A model generated the notes under the pieces. That model made no database searches. It saw only the letters and a list, made by a program, of their open reading frames with translations, and was not told the origin of the DNA. This document shows positions 1-5,587 of a stretch of 5,587 nt of DNA, in pieces (position 1 is the first letter of the stretch; each line of letters opens with the position of its first letter). This stretch comes from Acidimangrovimonas sp. (GTDB taxonomy: Bacteria; Pseudomonadota; Alphaproteobacteria; Rhodobacterales; Rhodobacteraceae). The translations under genes and the position numbers were made by a program. The stretch spans positions 1-5,587 of the forward strand of contig JASBUM010000135.1 in assembly GCA_030147905.1 (NCBI GenBank). The letters are read 5' to 3'.

Positions 1-621
1 GAGCGCATGCACAGGGTCTGGCTTTCCGACAGCAACGACGCGCTCGAGCGGCTGCGCATCCAGCACGAGGCCGCGCTTTTCCTGCCGCCCGAGGTCACAG
101 GCGCCCATGTCGGGCCGCGGCGGTGCCACACGTCGGGGCGCGTGCTCGACATCGGCTTTCGCGCCCTTGTGGCGGCCCAGCGGCATCTGGGATTCGAGAT
201 GGACCTGAACGAGCTGGACGCCGAGGAGGAAAGCCGTCTTCGCGCGGTCACCGACTGGTGGAAGGCCGGACGCCACTGGCGCATGAAGGCCCGCGTGGCA
301 CGGCTCGACCCCCCCGATCCGGCGGTTACGGCCGAGATCCAGATAGCCGAGGACGGCAGCCGCTTCACCCTGTTCGCGGGCCAGACCCGGAGCAGTGCAC
401 AGATGCTGCCGCGCCCGCTGCGGCTGTGCGGGCTGGACCCGGAGGCGCGCTACCGGGTGGAACTGGTCAATGACGGCGACCGGACCGAGCGTTCGCGTCG
501 CGGCGTGGCGCTGAGCCGGGGCGCGCTGACATTGACCGGACAGGCATTGATGGAGCGCGGCCTGACGCTGCCGTGGACGCCACCGGCGGCGATCTGGGTG
601 ATCGACGGCGATCGGCTCTGA
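1..621 (+). CDS. Alpha-galactosidase, GH36 family (C-terminal part, 5' end outside the window)
   Basis: This is the C-terminal 206 residues of a family 36 alpha-galactosidase, which hydrolyses terminal alpha-linked galactose from substrates such as melibiose and raffinose. The frame is open from base 1, and the ATG at position 7 lies inside a conserved motif, so it is not the real start. The motif RVWLSDSND (visible residues 5-13) matches the late barrel signature of GH36; its first Asp (residue 10) is where I expect the acid/base. It is followed by the family-typical blocks LFLPPEVTGAHVGP and CHTSGR, then FRALVAAQRHLGFEMDLNEL, and a beta-rich C-terminal domain ending in a normal TGA. The nucleophile Asp and the N-terminal beta-sandwich are upstream of the window. 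Full GH36 enzymes are about 700 residues, so roughly two thirds is missing. It lies 61 bp upstream of the galactose catabolic genes, on the same strand, and would supply them with galactose. The family call is firm; the exact substrate is not known. Confidence 0.9.
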   Translation, partial: ERMHRVWLSDSNDALERLRIQHEAALFLPPEVTGAHVGPRRCHTSGRVLDIGFRALVAAQRHLGFEMDLNELDAEEESRLRAVTDWWKAGRHWRMKARVARLDPPDPAVTAEIQIAEDGSRFTLFAGQTRSSAQMLPRPLRLCGLDPEARYRVELVNDGDRTERSRRGVALSRGALTLTGQALMERGLTLPWTPPAAIWVIDGDRL

Positions 622-682
622 GCGGGCGCGGGCGATCGGGACAGAGGCGGGCGGCGGCCAGGACGACAAAGGCAAGGACAAC
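622..682 (+). promoter_or_regulatory. Intergenic leader with ribosome binding site for the SDR gene
   Basis: This 61-bp gap separates the alpha-galactosidase stop from the next start codon. AAAGG at 668-672 and AAGGA at 674-678 are purine-rich Shine-Dalgarno-like sites, 10 and 4 bases before the ATG at 683. They favour that ATG over the in-frame ATG at 698, which has no well-spaced site. I see no convincing promoter boxes or terminator hairpin here, so read-through from the alpha-galactosidase gene is plausible but not shown. Confidence 0.5.
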
Positions 683-1468
683 ATGGATGGGCCCAGGATG
701 AGCGAACACGTCACATTCCACGATCTTAAGGGGGCTTCGGTCTTCATCACCGGGGGGGGCTCGGGGATCGGCGCGGCCCTGACCGAGGGGTTTCTCGCGC
801 AGGGCGCCAGCGTGAGCTTCGTCCAGCGCTCCGACGCCGGCGACTTCTGCGACGCGATGGAACGGCGTTACGGCCGGCGGCCCGGTTTCATCGCCTGCGA
901 CATTACCGATATAGCGGCGTTGCAGGCGGCGATGGACAGCGTCGCGCAGCAACAGGGGCCGATCAGCGTCCTTGTCAACAACGCAGCCGACGACAGCCGG
1001 CACGACCTGGCCGGCACCGATGTCGCCGCCTGGGACCGGTGCCAGGCAGTGAACCTGCGGCCGCATTTCTTCACCGCTCAGGCCGCACGGGCCGGCATGA
1101 AGGCCTCCGGCGGCGGCGCGATCATCAACTTCTCCTCGATCAGCTACATGATGGGGAATGCCGGCTATCCCGGCTATGCCACGGCCAAGGCGGCCATCAC
1201 CGGGCTGACGCGCGCGCTGGCGCGCGAACTGGGCCCCGACCGCATCCGCGTCAACGCGCTGATGCCCGGCTGGGTGCTGACCGAGCGCCAGATGCGGCTG
1301 TGGGCCACGCCCGACGGGCTGGCCGAACATCTCGCACGGCAATGTCTTCCCGATCACCTGGTGGCCGACGATATCGTCGATGCGACGCTGTTTCTGGCCT
1401 CAAAGGCCAGCCGGATGATGACGGGGCAGGCGCTGGTGGTGGACGGCGGGGTGGTGGTGACCGGATGA
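683..1468 (+). CDS. SDR-family sugar dehydrogenase, probable D-galactose 1-dehydrogenase
   Basis: A complete 261-residue classical short-chain dehydrogenase. The Rossmann glycine motif TGGGSGIG is at residues 23-30, the NNA motif at 99-101, the catalytic Asn at 124 (NLRP), the catalytic Ser at 152, and Tyr165/Lys169 form the YxxxK pair, with the usual 13-residue Ser-Tyr spacing. PGWVLT (195-200) and the C-terminal [12 protein letters not shown] complete the fold. The protein is soluble with no signal peptide, hence cytoplasmic. The SDR family alone does not fix the substrate. Its place directly before dgoK and dgoA, in a locus with two galactosidases, points to oxidation of D-galactose to galactonolactone, the first De Ley-Doudoroff step. 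Action on L-arabinose or related sugars is also possible. At the end of strand beta-2 it has Gln48-Arg49 rather than the Asp usual in NAD-specific members, so NADP+ or dual use is possible. The start at 683 is chosen for its upstream purine-rich site; a start at 698 would give 256 residues. Its stop overlaps the dgoK start by 4 bp. Confidence 0.85.
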   Translation: MDGPRMSEHVTFHDLKGASVFITGGGSGIGAALTEGFLAQGASVSFVQRSDAGDFCDAMERRYGRRPGFIACDITDIAALQAAMDSVAQQQGPISVLVNNAADDSRHDLAGTDVAAWDRCQAVNLRPHFFTAQAARAGMKASGGGAIINFSSISYMMGNAGYPGYATAKAAITGLTRALARELGPDRIRVNALMPGWVLTERQMRLWATPDGLAEHLARQCLPDHLVADDIVDATLFLASKASRMMTGQALVVDGGVVVTG

Positions 1469-2400
1469 CGCCAGATTGGATCGCCGCCGACTGGGGAACG
1501 ACCCGCCTGCGCGTCTGGGCCATGGACGGGGCTGGCGCGGTTCTTGCGCGGGCCGAATCGGATGCGGGCATGGCGCGGCTGGAACGCGGCGGGTTCGAGG
1601 CGGCACTGCTCACCCTCGTCGCGGACTGGCTGTCGCCACGCCCGGCCGGCGCGCCGCAGATGCCGGTGATCGCCTGCGGGATGGTGGGCGCGCGCCAGGG
1701 CTGGGTCGAGGCCCCGTATCGCAGCCTGCCCTGTACGCCGCTCGACGCGGCCGGGCTGGTGCCTGCGCCGGTCGCCGACGCGCGCCTCGCGGTCCGGGTG
1801 ATCCCCGGCGTCAAGCAGACAGCGCCGCCCGACGTGATGCGCGGCGAGGAAACCCAGATCGGCGGATTCCTCCGCAGCCGGCCCGATTTCATTGGCACCC
1901 TCTGCCTGCCGGGGACGCATACGAAATGGGTCGGCATCGCCGGCGGCCGGATCGAGAGGTTCCGCAGTTTCATGACCGGCGAGTTGTTCGCGTTGCTCTC
2001 CCAGGCTTCGGTGCTGCGCCACTCGGTCGCCGCGGAAGGCCGGGACGAAGCGTCCTTCCTTGCCGGCGTCGAGACAGGCTATGGCCGCCCGCAGGCGCTT
2101 GCCGAATCGTTCTTCGCCCTGCGCGCCGCGGCACTTCTGGAAGGATTGGCGCCGGTCGCTGCGCGCGCGCGACTTTCGGGGCTGCTGATCGGTGCGGAAC
2201 TCGCGGCCCGCGCGGCCGACGGGGCGCTGGACGGGGACCGACGGCGCGGGACGCTGGTCGTGGCGGGGGCGCCCGACATCACCGATGCCTATCGGCTTGC
2301 CCTTTCGCATCTGGGCCATGCCTGCACCGCGATCACGGACGAGATGCTGGTTCTGGACGGCCTGCGCGCCGCACGGACGCTCATCGGAGAGAGGACATGA
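1465..2400 (+). CDS. dgoK: 2-dehydro-3-deoxygalactonokinase (DgoK)
   Basis: A 311-residue cytoplasmic sugar-acid kinase that phosphorylates 2-dehydro-3-deoxy-D-galactonate with ATP to the 6-phosphate, the penultimate step of De Ley-Doudoroff galactose/galactonate breakdown. The length fits the DgoK family (about 290-330). Family blocks in order: the N-terminal phosphate loop DWGTTRLR (residues 9-16), GMVGARQGW (72-80), [10 protein letters not shown] (125-134), LPGTHTKW (148-155) and [10 protein letters not shown] (169-178), with a glycine/alanine-rich C-terminal lobe containing SGLLIGAEL (238-246) and a [12 protein letters not shown] stretch (265-276). The start is the ATG of an ATGA overlap with the preceding dehydrogenase stop. 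No strong Shine-Dalgarno site precedes it, so translational coupling is likely. The stop overlaps the dgoA start in the same way. The gene is intact, and the function call is firm from motifs and neighbours. Confidence 0.95.
   Translation: MTPDWIAADWGTTRLRVWAMDGAGAVLARAESDAGMARLERGGFEAALLTLVADWLSPRPAGAPQMPVIACGMVGARQGWVEAPYRSLPCTPLDAAGLVPAPVADARLAVRVIPGVKQTAPPDVMRGEETQIGGFLRSRPDFIGTLCLPGTHTKWVGIAGGRIERFRSFMTGELFALLSQASVLRHSVAAEGRDEASFLAGVETGYGRPQALAESFFALRAAALLEGLAPVAARARLSGLLIGAELAARAADGALDGDRRRGTLVVAGAPDITDAYRLALSHLGHACTAITDEMLVLDGLRAARTLIGERT
2386..2395 (+). promoter_or_regulatory. Ribosome binding site for dgoA inside the dgoK 3' end
   Basis: GGAGAGAGGA lies in the last codons of dgoK. 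Its GGAG part ends 7 bases before the ATG at 2397, good spacing for an anti-Shine-Dalgarno match. This supports 2397 as the aldolase start, alongside the ATGA overlap. Confidence 0.75.
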
Positions 2401-3044
2401 CCAGACCGTTGATCGCCATCCTGCGCGGGATCACGCCCGCCGAGGCCGCGGCTACCGCCGGCGTCCTGATCGATGCCGGCATCACCCGCATCGAGGTTCC
2501 GCTCAACTCTCCGGATCCGCTGGAAAGCATTGCGCGGATGGTCGCGGCGGCAGGCGAGGCGGCGCAGATCGGGGCAGGCACCGTGCTGAAGCCGGCCGAG
2601 GTCGACGCGGTCGCCGGGGCGGGGGGGCGGCTGATCGTCTCGCCCAATTGCGACGGGGCAGTGATCGGCCGGACGCGGGCGCTGGGCCTCGAAAGCTGGC
2701 CCGGCGTCTTCAGCCCCAGCGAATGCTTCACCGCGCTGGCGGCGGGCGCCACGGGGCTGAAGCTTTTCCCCGCGGGCGTCCTGGGGCCGGCCGGGCTGTC
2801 GGCGCTGCGTGCAGTGCTGCCGGCTGCGGTACAGCTCTATCCGGTGGGGGGGGTGGGACCCGACAATTTCGCGCGGTGGATCGAGGCCGGCGCCAGCGGC
2901 TTCGGGATCGGCACCGCACTTTATCGCCCCGGGCAGGACCTTGACGAAACCCGCCGCGCCGCCCGCACCATCGTCGCCGCCTTCGATGCGGCGCACAGCC
3001 GCGGCACCGGCGCGCCGGTCGCGACGACAACCCGCCCGGCATAG
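2397..3044 (+). CDS. dgoA: 2-dehydro-3-deoxy-6-phosphogalactonate aldolase (DgoA)
   Basis: A 215-residue class I aldolase of the KDPG/KDPGal (Eda/DgoA) family. It cleaves 2-dehydro-3-deoxy-6-phosphogalactonate to pyruvate and D-glyceraldehyde 3-phosphate, the last step of the pathway. The N-terminus [14 protein letters not shown] closely follows the E. coli DgoA pattern. Arg10 (substrate phosphate/carboxylate end), Glu33 in IEVPLNSP (general base) and Lys122 in LKLFP (Schiff-base lysine) sit at a constant offset of 4 from E. coli DgoA Arg14, Glu37 and Lys126. IGAGTVLKP (58-66), the PVGGV motif (149-153) and [11 protein letters not shown] (170-180) complete the barrel. The NSP after Glu33 and the dgoK neighbour favour DgoA over Eda. 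The loop WPGVFSPSE differs from the E. coli PGCATATE. The last 15 or so residues are a low-complexity Thr/Pro/Ala tail. The start is fixed by the ATGA overlap and a clear ribosome binding site. The gene is intact. Confidence 0.94.
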   Translation: MTRPLIAILRGITPAEAAATAGVLIDAGITRIEVPLNSPDPLESIARMVAAAGEAAQIGAGTVLKPAEVDAVAGAGGRLIVSPNCDGAVIGRTRALGLESWPGVFSPSECFTALAAGATGLKLFPAGVLGPAGLSALRAVLPAAVQLYPVGGVGPDNFARWIEAGASGFGIGTALYRPGQDLDETRRAARTIVAAFDAAHSRGTGAPVATTTRPA

Positions 3045-3058
3045 CCGCGGCCCCTCCG

Positions 3059-3064
3059 AAAGGA
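3059..3064 (+). promoter_or_regulatory. Ribosome binding site for the GH42 beta-galactosidase
   Basis: AAAGGA lies 8 bases before the ATG at 3073, inside the 28-bp gap after dgoA. This decides the start: the frame is open further upstream into dgoA, but those codons have no such site and precede the GH42 homology. The short gap and lack of a hairpin suggest co-transcription with dgoA. Confidence 0.8.
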
Positions 3065-3072
3065 CCCTGCCC

Positions 3073-5004
3073 ATGGCCGAAGATCGCGCCGCCCCCGCCC
3101 GCCCGGCACCCGCCCTGGGTGTTTGCTACTATCCCGAGCACTGGCCCGAACCCCGGTGGGCCGAGGATGCCGCGCGCATGGCCGCCACCGGCATCACCTG
3201 GGTTCGGATCGGAGAATTCGCATGGTCACGGATGGAGCCCGAGCCGCGACGATTCGACTGGGGCTGGCTCGACCGCGCGATCGACACGCTGGGCGCGCAG
3301 GGACTGCGGGTGGTGCTGGGAACGCCGACGGCGACGCCGCCGCGCTGGTTGCTGGCACAGCTGCCCGACATGCTGGCCCATGATCGCGACGGCCGGCCGC
3401 GCGGCTTCGGCTCGCGCCGGCATTACGATTTCAGCCATGAAGGATACCGGCAGGAATGCGCGCGGATCGTCGGCGCGCTTGTACAACGTTACGGCGCGAA
3501 CCCCCATGTGGGCGCATGGCAGACGGATAACGAATACGGCTGCCACGACACGGTGCTTAGCTATTCGCCGGCGGCGCTGGCGGGGTTCCGCGCCTGGCTT
3601 GAACGCAAATACGGCGACTGCGCCACGCTCAACCGCGCCTGGGGCAATGTCTTCTGGTCGATGGAATACGACCACTTCGACCAGATCGGCCTGCCGCATC
3701 TGACCGTGACCGAGCCCAACCCCGCCCATGTGATGGACTTTCGTCGCTACAGCTCCGACCGGGTGGCCGATTTCAACCGCCTTCAGGTGGGGATCATCCG
3801 TGCCGGTTCGGATGCGCCGATCATTCACAACTACATGGGACGTTTCACCGCCTTCGACCATTTCGCGGTCGGCGCGGATCTGGATATCGCCAGCTGGGAC
3901 AGCTATCCGCTGGGCTTCCTCTCGGACCGGATCGAGGCCACGCCCGAACATCGCGCGCGCTTCCTGCGTCAGGGGGACCCCGACAACCAGGCGTTTCATC
4001 ATGACCTCTATCGCGCGGTCGGGCGCGGGCGCTGGTGGGTGATGGAGCAGCAGCCCGGCCCGGTGAACTGGGCGCCGTGGAACGCGGATCCGCTTCCCGG
4101 CATGGCGCGGCTCTGGGCGCTGGAGGCCTTCGCCCATGGCGCCGAGGTGGTCAGCTACTTCCGCTGGCGCCAGGCGCCCTTCGCGCAGGAACAGATGCAT
4201 GCGGGCCTGTTGCGCCCCGACGGCGCGGCCGCGCCCGCACTGGACGAGGCCCGGCGCGTCGCCGGGGAGATCGCGCGCCTGGGGCCGGCGGGTTGCGCCG
4301 CGGCAAAAGTGGCGATCGTCTTCGACTATGCCAGCGTCTGGGCCTGGCAGATCCAGCCACAGGGGCGCGATTTCGACTATATCGAACTGGTGATGACCTT
4401 CTATCGCGGGCTGCGGCGGCTGGGGCTGAACATTGACGTCATAGCCCCGGACACCGCCGATCTTTCGCCCTACAGGCTGGTGCTGGCGCCGGGACTGGCG
4501 ACGCTCTCGCCCGCGCTGCGCGACGCCTTGGCCACCTATCGCGGCAGGGCGATCATCGGGCCGCGCAGCAATGCCAAGACCGCGGAATTCAGCATTCCCG
4601 TGCCCCTGCCGCCCGCGCTGCCGGGGCTGGACTGCACCGTCGCGCGGTCCGAGAGCCTGCCGCCCGGCATCCGCGTGGCGCTACGCGGCGGCGGCGCCTT
4701 CCATCGCTGGCACGAGGTGCTCGAGGGTGCGGCCGAGCCGGTGCTGGAGACCGAGGCAGGCTCCGCGGCGGCGATGCGCACGGGCGGCGTGACCTATCTG
4801 GGCGGATGGCCCGATGACGCGGCACTGGCCCGGCTGCTCGGGGCCGCGTGCGAGGAAGCCGGGCTCGAAACCCTCGACCTGCCCGACGGGCTGCGCATCC
4901 GCGAGGGCGCGACCCACCGCTTCGTCTTCAACTACGACAACCGGCCGGTCGCCTTCCGCGGCCAGACGCTTGCCCCCGCCGATGTGCTGATCGAGCCGCT
5001 CTGA
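3073..5004 (+). CDS. Beta-galactosidase, GH42 family
   Basis: A complete 643-residue family 42 beta-galactosidase, near the usual 650-700. It hydrolyses terminal beta-galactosides such as lactose or galactooligosaccharides with retention. After a short Ala/Pro-rich N-terminus (1-14) the TIM barrel starts at GVCYYPEHWPE (16-26). The acid/base is Glu154 in TDNEYG and the nucleophile Glu325 in WVMEQQPGPVNW. Trp195 and Trp333 lie at the same spacing from these as the substrate-site Trp182 and Trp320 of the Thermus A4 enzyme. A trimerisation domain (about 410-580, with AIVFDYASVWAW) and a small C-terminal beta domain (about 600-643, with RFVFNYDNRPV) follow. There is no signal peptide or membrane segment, so it acts in the cytoplasm on imported oligosaccharides. 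The four zinc cysteines of the Thermus enzyme are not conserved. It is the last gene of the + strand run and supplies galactose to the upstream dehydrogenase. Natural substrate (lactose, plant galactan fragments) cannot be told from sequence. Confidence 0.95.
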   Translation: MAEDRAAPARPAPALGVCYYPEHWPEPRWAEDAARMAATGITWVRIGEFAWSRMEPEPRRFDWGWLDRAIDTLGAQGLRVVLGTPTATPPRWLLAQLPDMLAHDRDGRPRGFGSRRHYDFSHEGYRQECARIVGALVQRYGANPHVGAWQTDNEYGCHDTVLSYSPAALAGFRAWLERKYGDCATLNRAWGNVFWSMEYDHFDQIGLPHLTVTEPNPAHVMDFRRYSSDRVADFNRLQVGIIRAGSDAPIIHNYMGRFTAFDHFAVGADLDIASWDSYPLGFLSDRIEATPEHRARFLRQGDPDNQAFHHDLYRAVGRGRWWVMEQQPGPVNWAPWNADPLPGMARLWALEAFAHGAEVVSYFRWRQAPFAQEQMHAGLLRPDGAAAPALDEARRVAGEIARLGPAGCAAAKVAIVFDYASVWAWQIQPQGRDFDYIELVMTFYRGLRRLGLNIDVIAPDTADLSPYRLVLAPGLATLSPALRDALATYRGRAIIGPRSNAKTAEFSIPVPLPPALPGLDCTVARSESLPPGIRVALRGGGAFHRWHEVLEGAAEPVLETEAGSAAAMRTGGVTYLGGWPDDAALARLLGAACEEAGLETLDLPDGLRIREGATHRFVFNYDNRPVAFRGQTLAPADVLIEPL

Positions 5005-5032
5005 CACCGCACGGGGCGCGCCGGCGGGGAAC

Positions 5033-5060
5033 GGTCGCGTCCGCGCCCCCCCCCGCGACC
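5033..5060. terminator. Possible terminator hairpin (7-bp stem around a C-run)
   Basis: GGTCGCG (5033-5039) and CGCGACC (5054-5060) form a perfect 7-bp inverted repeat. The 14-nt loop includes most of a run of nine C (5046-5054). It lies 28 bp after the beta-galactosidase stop in a convergent gap. There is no T tract on either strand, so it is not a canonical intrinsic terminator. Confidence 0.3.
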
Positions 5061-5067
5061 CCGATCT

Positions 5068-5090
5068 GCGAGGCGCGCGGGGCGCCTCGC
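5068..5090. terminator. Possible bidirectional terminator hairpin (9-bp stem, 5-nt loop)
   Basis: GCGAGGCGC (5068-5076) and GCGCCTCGC (5082-5090) are perfect inverted repeats with loop GCGGG. This is the strongest hairpin in the 106-bp gap between the converging genes, 63 bp past one stop and 20 bp past the other. The position suggests termination from both sides. The missing T tract on either strand leaves Rho-dependent ending or mere GC-rich chance as alternatives. Confidence 0.45.
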
Positions 5091-5110
5091 CGCGGGCTCT
5101 GCACGCCCGG

Positions 5111-5587
5111 CTAGAGCATGCTCGGCAGCACCTGATCGGGCGGGCGGTGGCCGTCGGCGAAGGTCTTGATGTTGATGATGACCTTTTCGCCAATCTCCAC
5201 TCGCCCCTCGATCGTGGCGGAACCCATGTGCGGCAGCAGCACGACATTGGGCAGGGCGCGCAGCCGCGGGTTGATCTCGTGGCCGTGCTCGAAGACGTCG
5301 AGCCCCGCGCCCGCAATCTCGCCCGCGCGCAGGCCGCGGGTCAGCGCATTCTCGTCGATCACCTCCCCGCGCGAGGTGTTCACGATCACCGCCGTCGCCT
5401 TCATCAGCTTCAGCCGCCGTGCGTTCATCAGGTGGAAGGTCGACGGCGTGTGGGGACAGTTGATCGAGATGATGTCCATGCGGCTGACCATCTGGTCGAG
5501 GCTTTCCCAATATGTCGCCTCCAGGTCGCCTTCGATCTCGGCCCGCAGCCGGCGCCGGTTGTGGTAGTGGATCTGCATGCCGAAGGC
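5111..5587 (-). CDS. D-2-hydroxyacid dehydrogenase, glyoxylate/hydroxypyruvate reductase type (C-terminal half, N-terminus outside the window)
   Basis: The frame is open from the right edge (AFG, then Met at 5578) to a TAG at 5113-5111, giving 158 residues. Members are about 320-330 long, so roughly half is missing, including the N-terminal substrate domain and the GxGxxG motif. The Met at 5578 lies within homology (FGMQIHYHNRRR) and is not a start. Counting it as residue 1, HTPST is at 43-47, the catalytic Arg at 70 in VNTSRGEVID, and the catalytic His at 117 in LLPHMGSAT. The C-terminus KVIINIKTFADGHRPPDQVLPSML is typical of an alphaproteobacterial D-glycerate dehydrogenase/glyoxylate reductase group. 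The NRRR after the second Rossmann strand suggests NADP(H) preference. The family reduces 2-oxoacids such as glyoxylate or hydroxypyruvate. At the place of the usual catalytic Glu (residue 99) there is Gly. It converges on the galactose genes and has no obvious link to them. Confidence 0.9.
   Translation of the reverse strand, partial: AFGMQIHYHNRRRLRAEIEGDLEATYWESLDQMVSRMDIISINCPHTPSTFHLMNARRLKLMKATAVIVNTSRGEVIDENALTRGLRAGEIAGAGLDVFEHGHEINPRLRALPNVVLLPHMGSATIEGRVEIGEKVIINIKTFADGHRPPDQVLPSML

Noticed and set aside
607..639. Nine-base direct repeat GGCGATCGG (607-615 and 631-639) as a possible operator
   Set aside because: One copy overlaps coding sequence, the motif is short and GC-rich, and nothing else suggests a binding site; chance is a sufficient explanation.
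467..1357. Minus-strand open frame (296 codons) across the alpha-galactosidase end and the SDR gene
   Set aside because: It spans two well-supported + strand genes and their gap, has no family motifs, and its length is explained by the rarity of stop codons at this GC content.
1354..2319. Long minus-strand open frame (321 codons) opposite dgoK
   Set aside because: It is the antisense shadow of a gene with complete family motifs. Its translation is Arg/Pro/Gly-rich without recognisable domains, as expected in GC-rich DNA.
1476..2396. Upstream extension of the aldolase frame through dgoK, suggesting a fusion
   Set aside because: The extension is an out-of-frame reading of dgoK with low-complexity Arg-rich sequence; aldolase homology starts at the Met at 2397 with its own ribosome binding site.
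3226..4200. Minus-strand open frame (324 codons) opposite the beta-galactosidase
   Set aside because: It lies wholly within the GH42 coding region and has no recognisable protein features.
5015..5022. Palindrome GGCGCGCC after the beta-galactosidase stop
   Set aside because: An 8-bp GC palindrome is common by chance in such GC-rich DNA and matches no known regulatory site here.

Overview
The window is very GC-rich (roughly 70% by eye) and densely coding, with strong G/C third-position bias. Together with the gene order, this suggests an alphaproteobacterium, most likely of the Rhodobacteraceae (Paracoccus/Rhodobacter-like) or a rhizobial relative. That assignment is inference; there is no rRNA or other marker in the window.

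Layout. Positions 1-621 hold the C-terminal part of a GH36 alpha-galactosidase that runs off the left edge. After a 61-bp gap comes a tight run on the + strand: an SDR sugar dehydrogenase, probably D-galactose 1-dehydrogenase (683-1468), then 2-dehydro-3-deoxygalactonokinase dgoK (1465-2400), then 2-dehydro-3-deoxy-6-phosphogalactonate aldolase dgoA (2397-3044). Both internal junctions are 4-bp ATGA stop/start overlaps. After 28 bp and a good ribosome binding site comes a GH42 beta-galactosidase (3073-5004). A 106-bp convergent gap with two GC-rich inverted repeats follows. The last feature is the C-terminal half of an unrelated D-2-hydroxyacid dehydrogenase of the glyoxylate/hydroxypyruvate reductase type, on the minus strand (5111-5587), running off the right edge.

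How the genes work together. The alpha- and beta-galactosidases would release D-galactose from alpha- and beta-galactosides. The SDR enzyme would oxidise galactose to galactonolactone. DgoK and DgoA carry out the last two steps of the De Ley-Doudoroff route, giving pyruvate and glyceraldehyde 3-phosphate. The two middle steps (lactonase and galactonate dehydratase), the transporter and any regulator are not in this window.

I see no mobile element, CRISPR array, tRNA/rRNA, riboswitch or evident new system. The most notable details are at residue level: an apparent loss of the catalytic glutamate in the 2-hydroxyacid dehydrogenase and the loss of the zinc cysteines in the GH42 enzyme.
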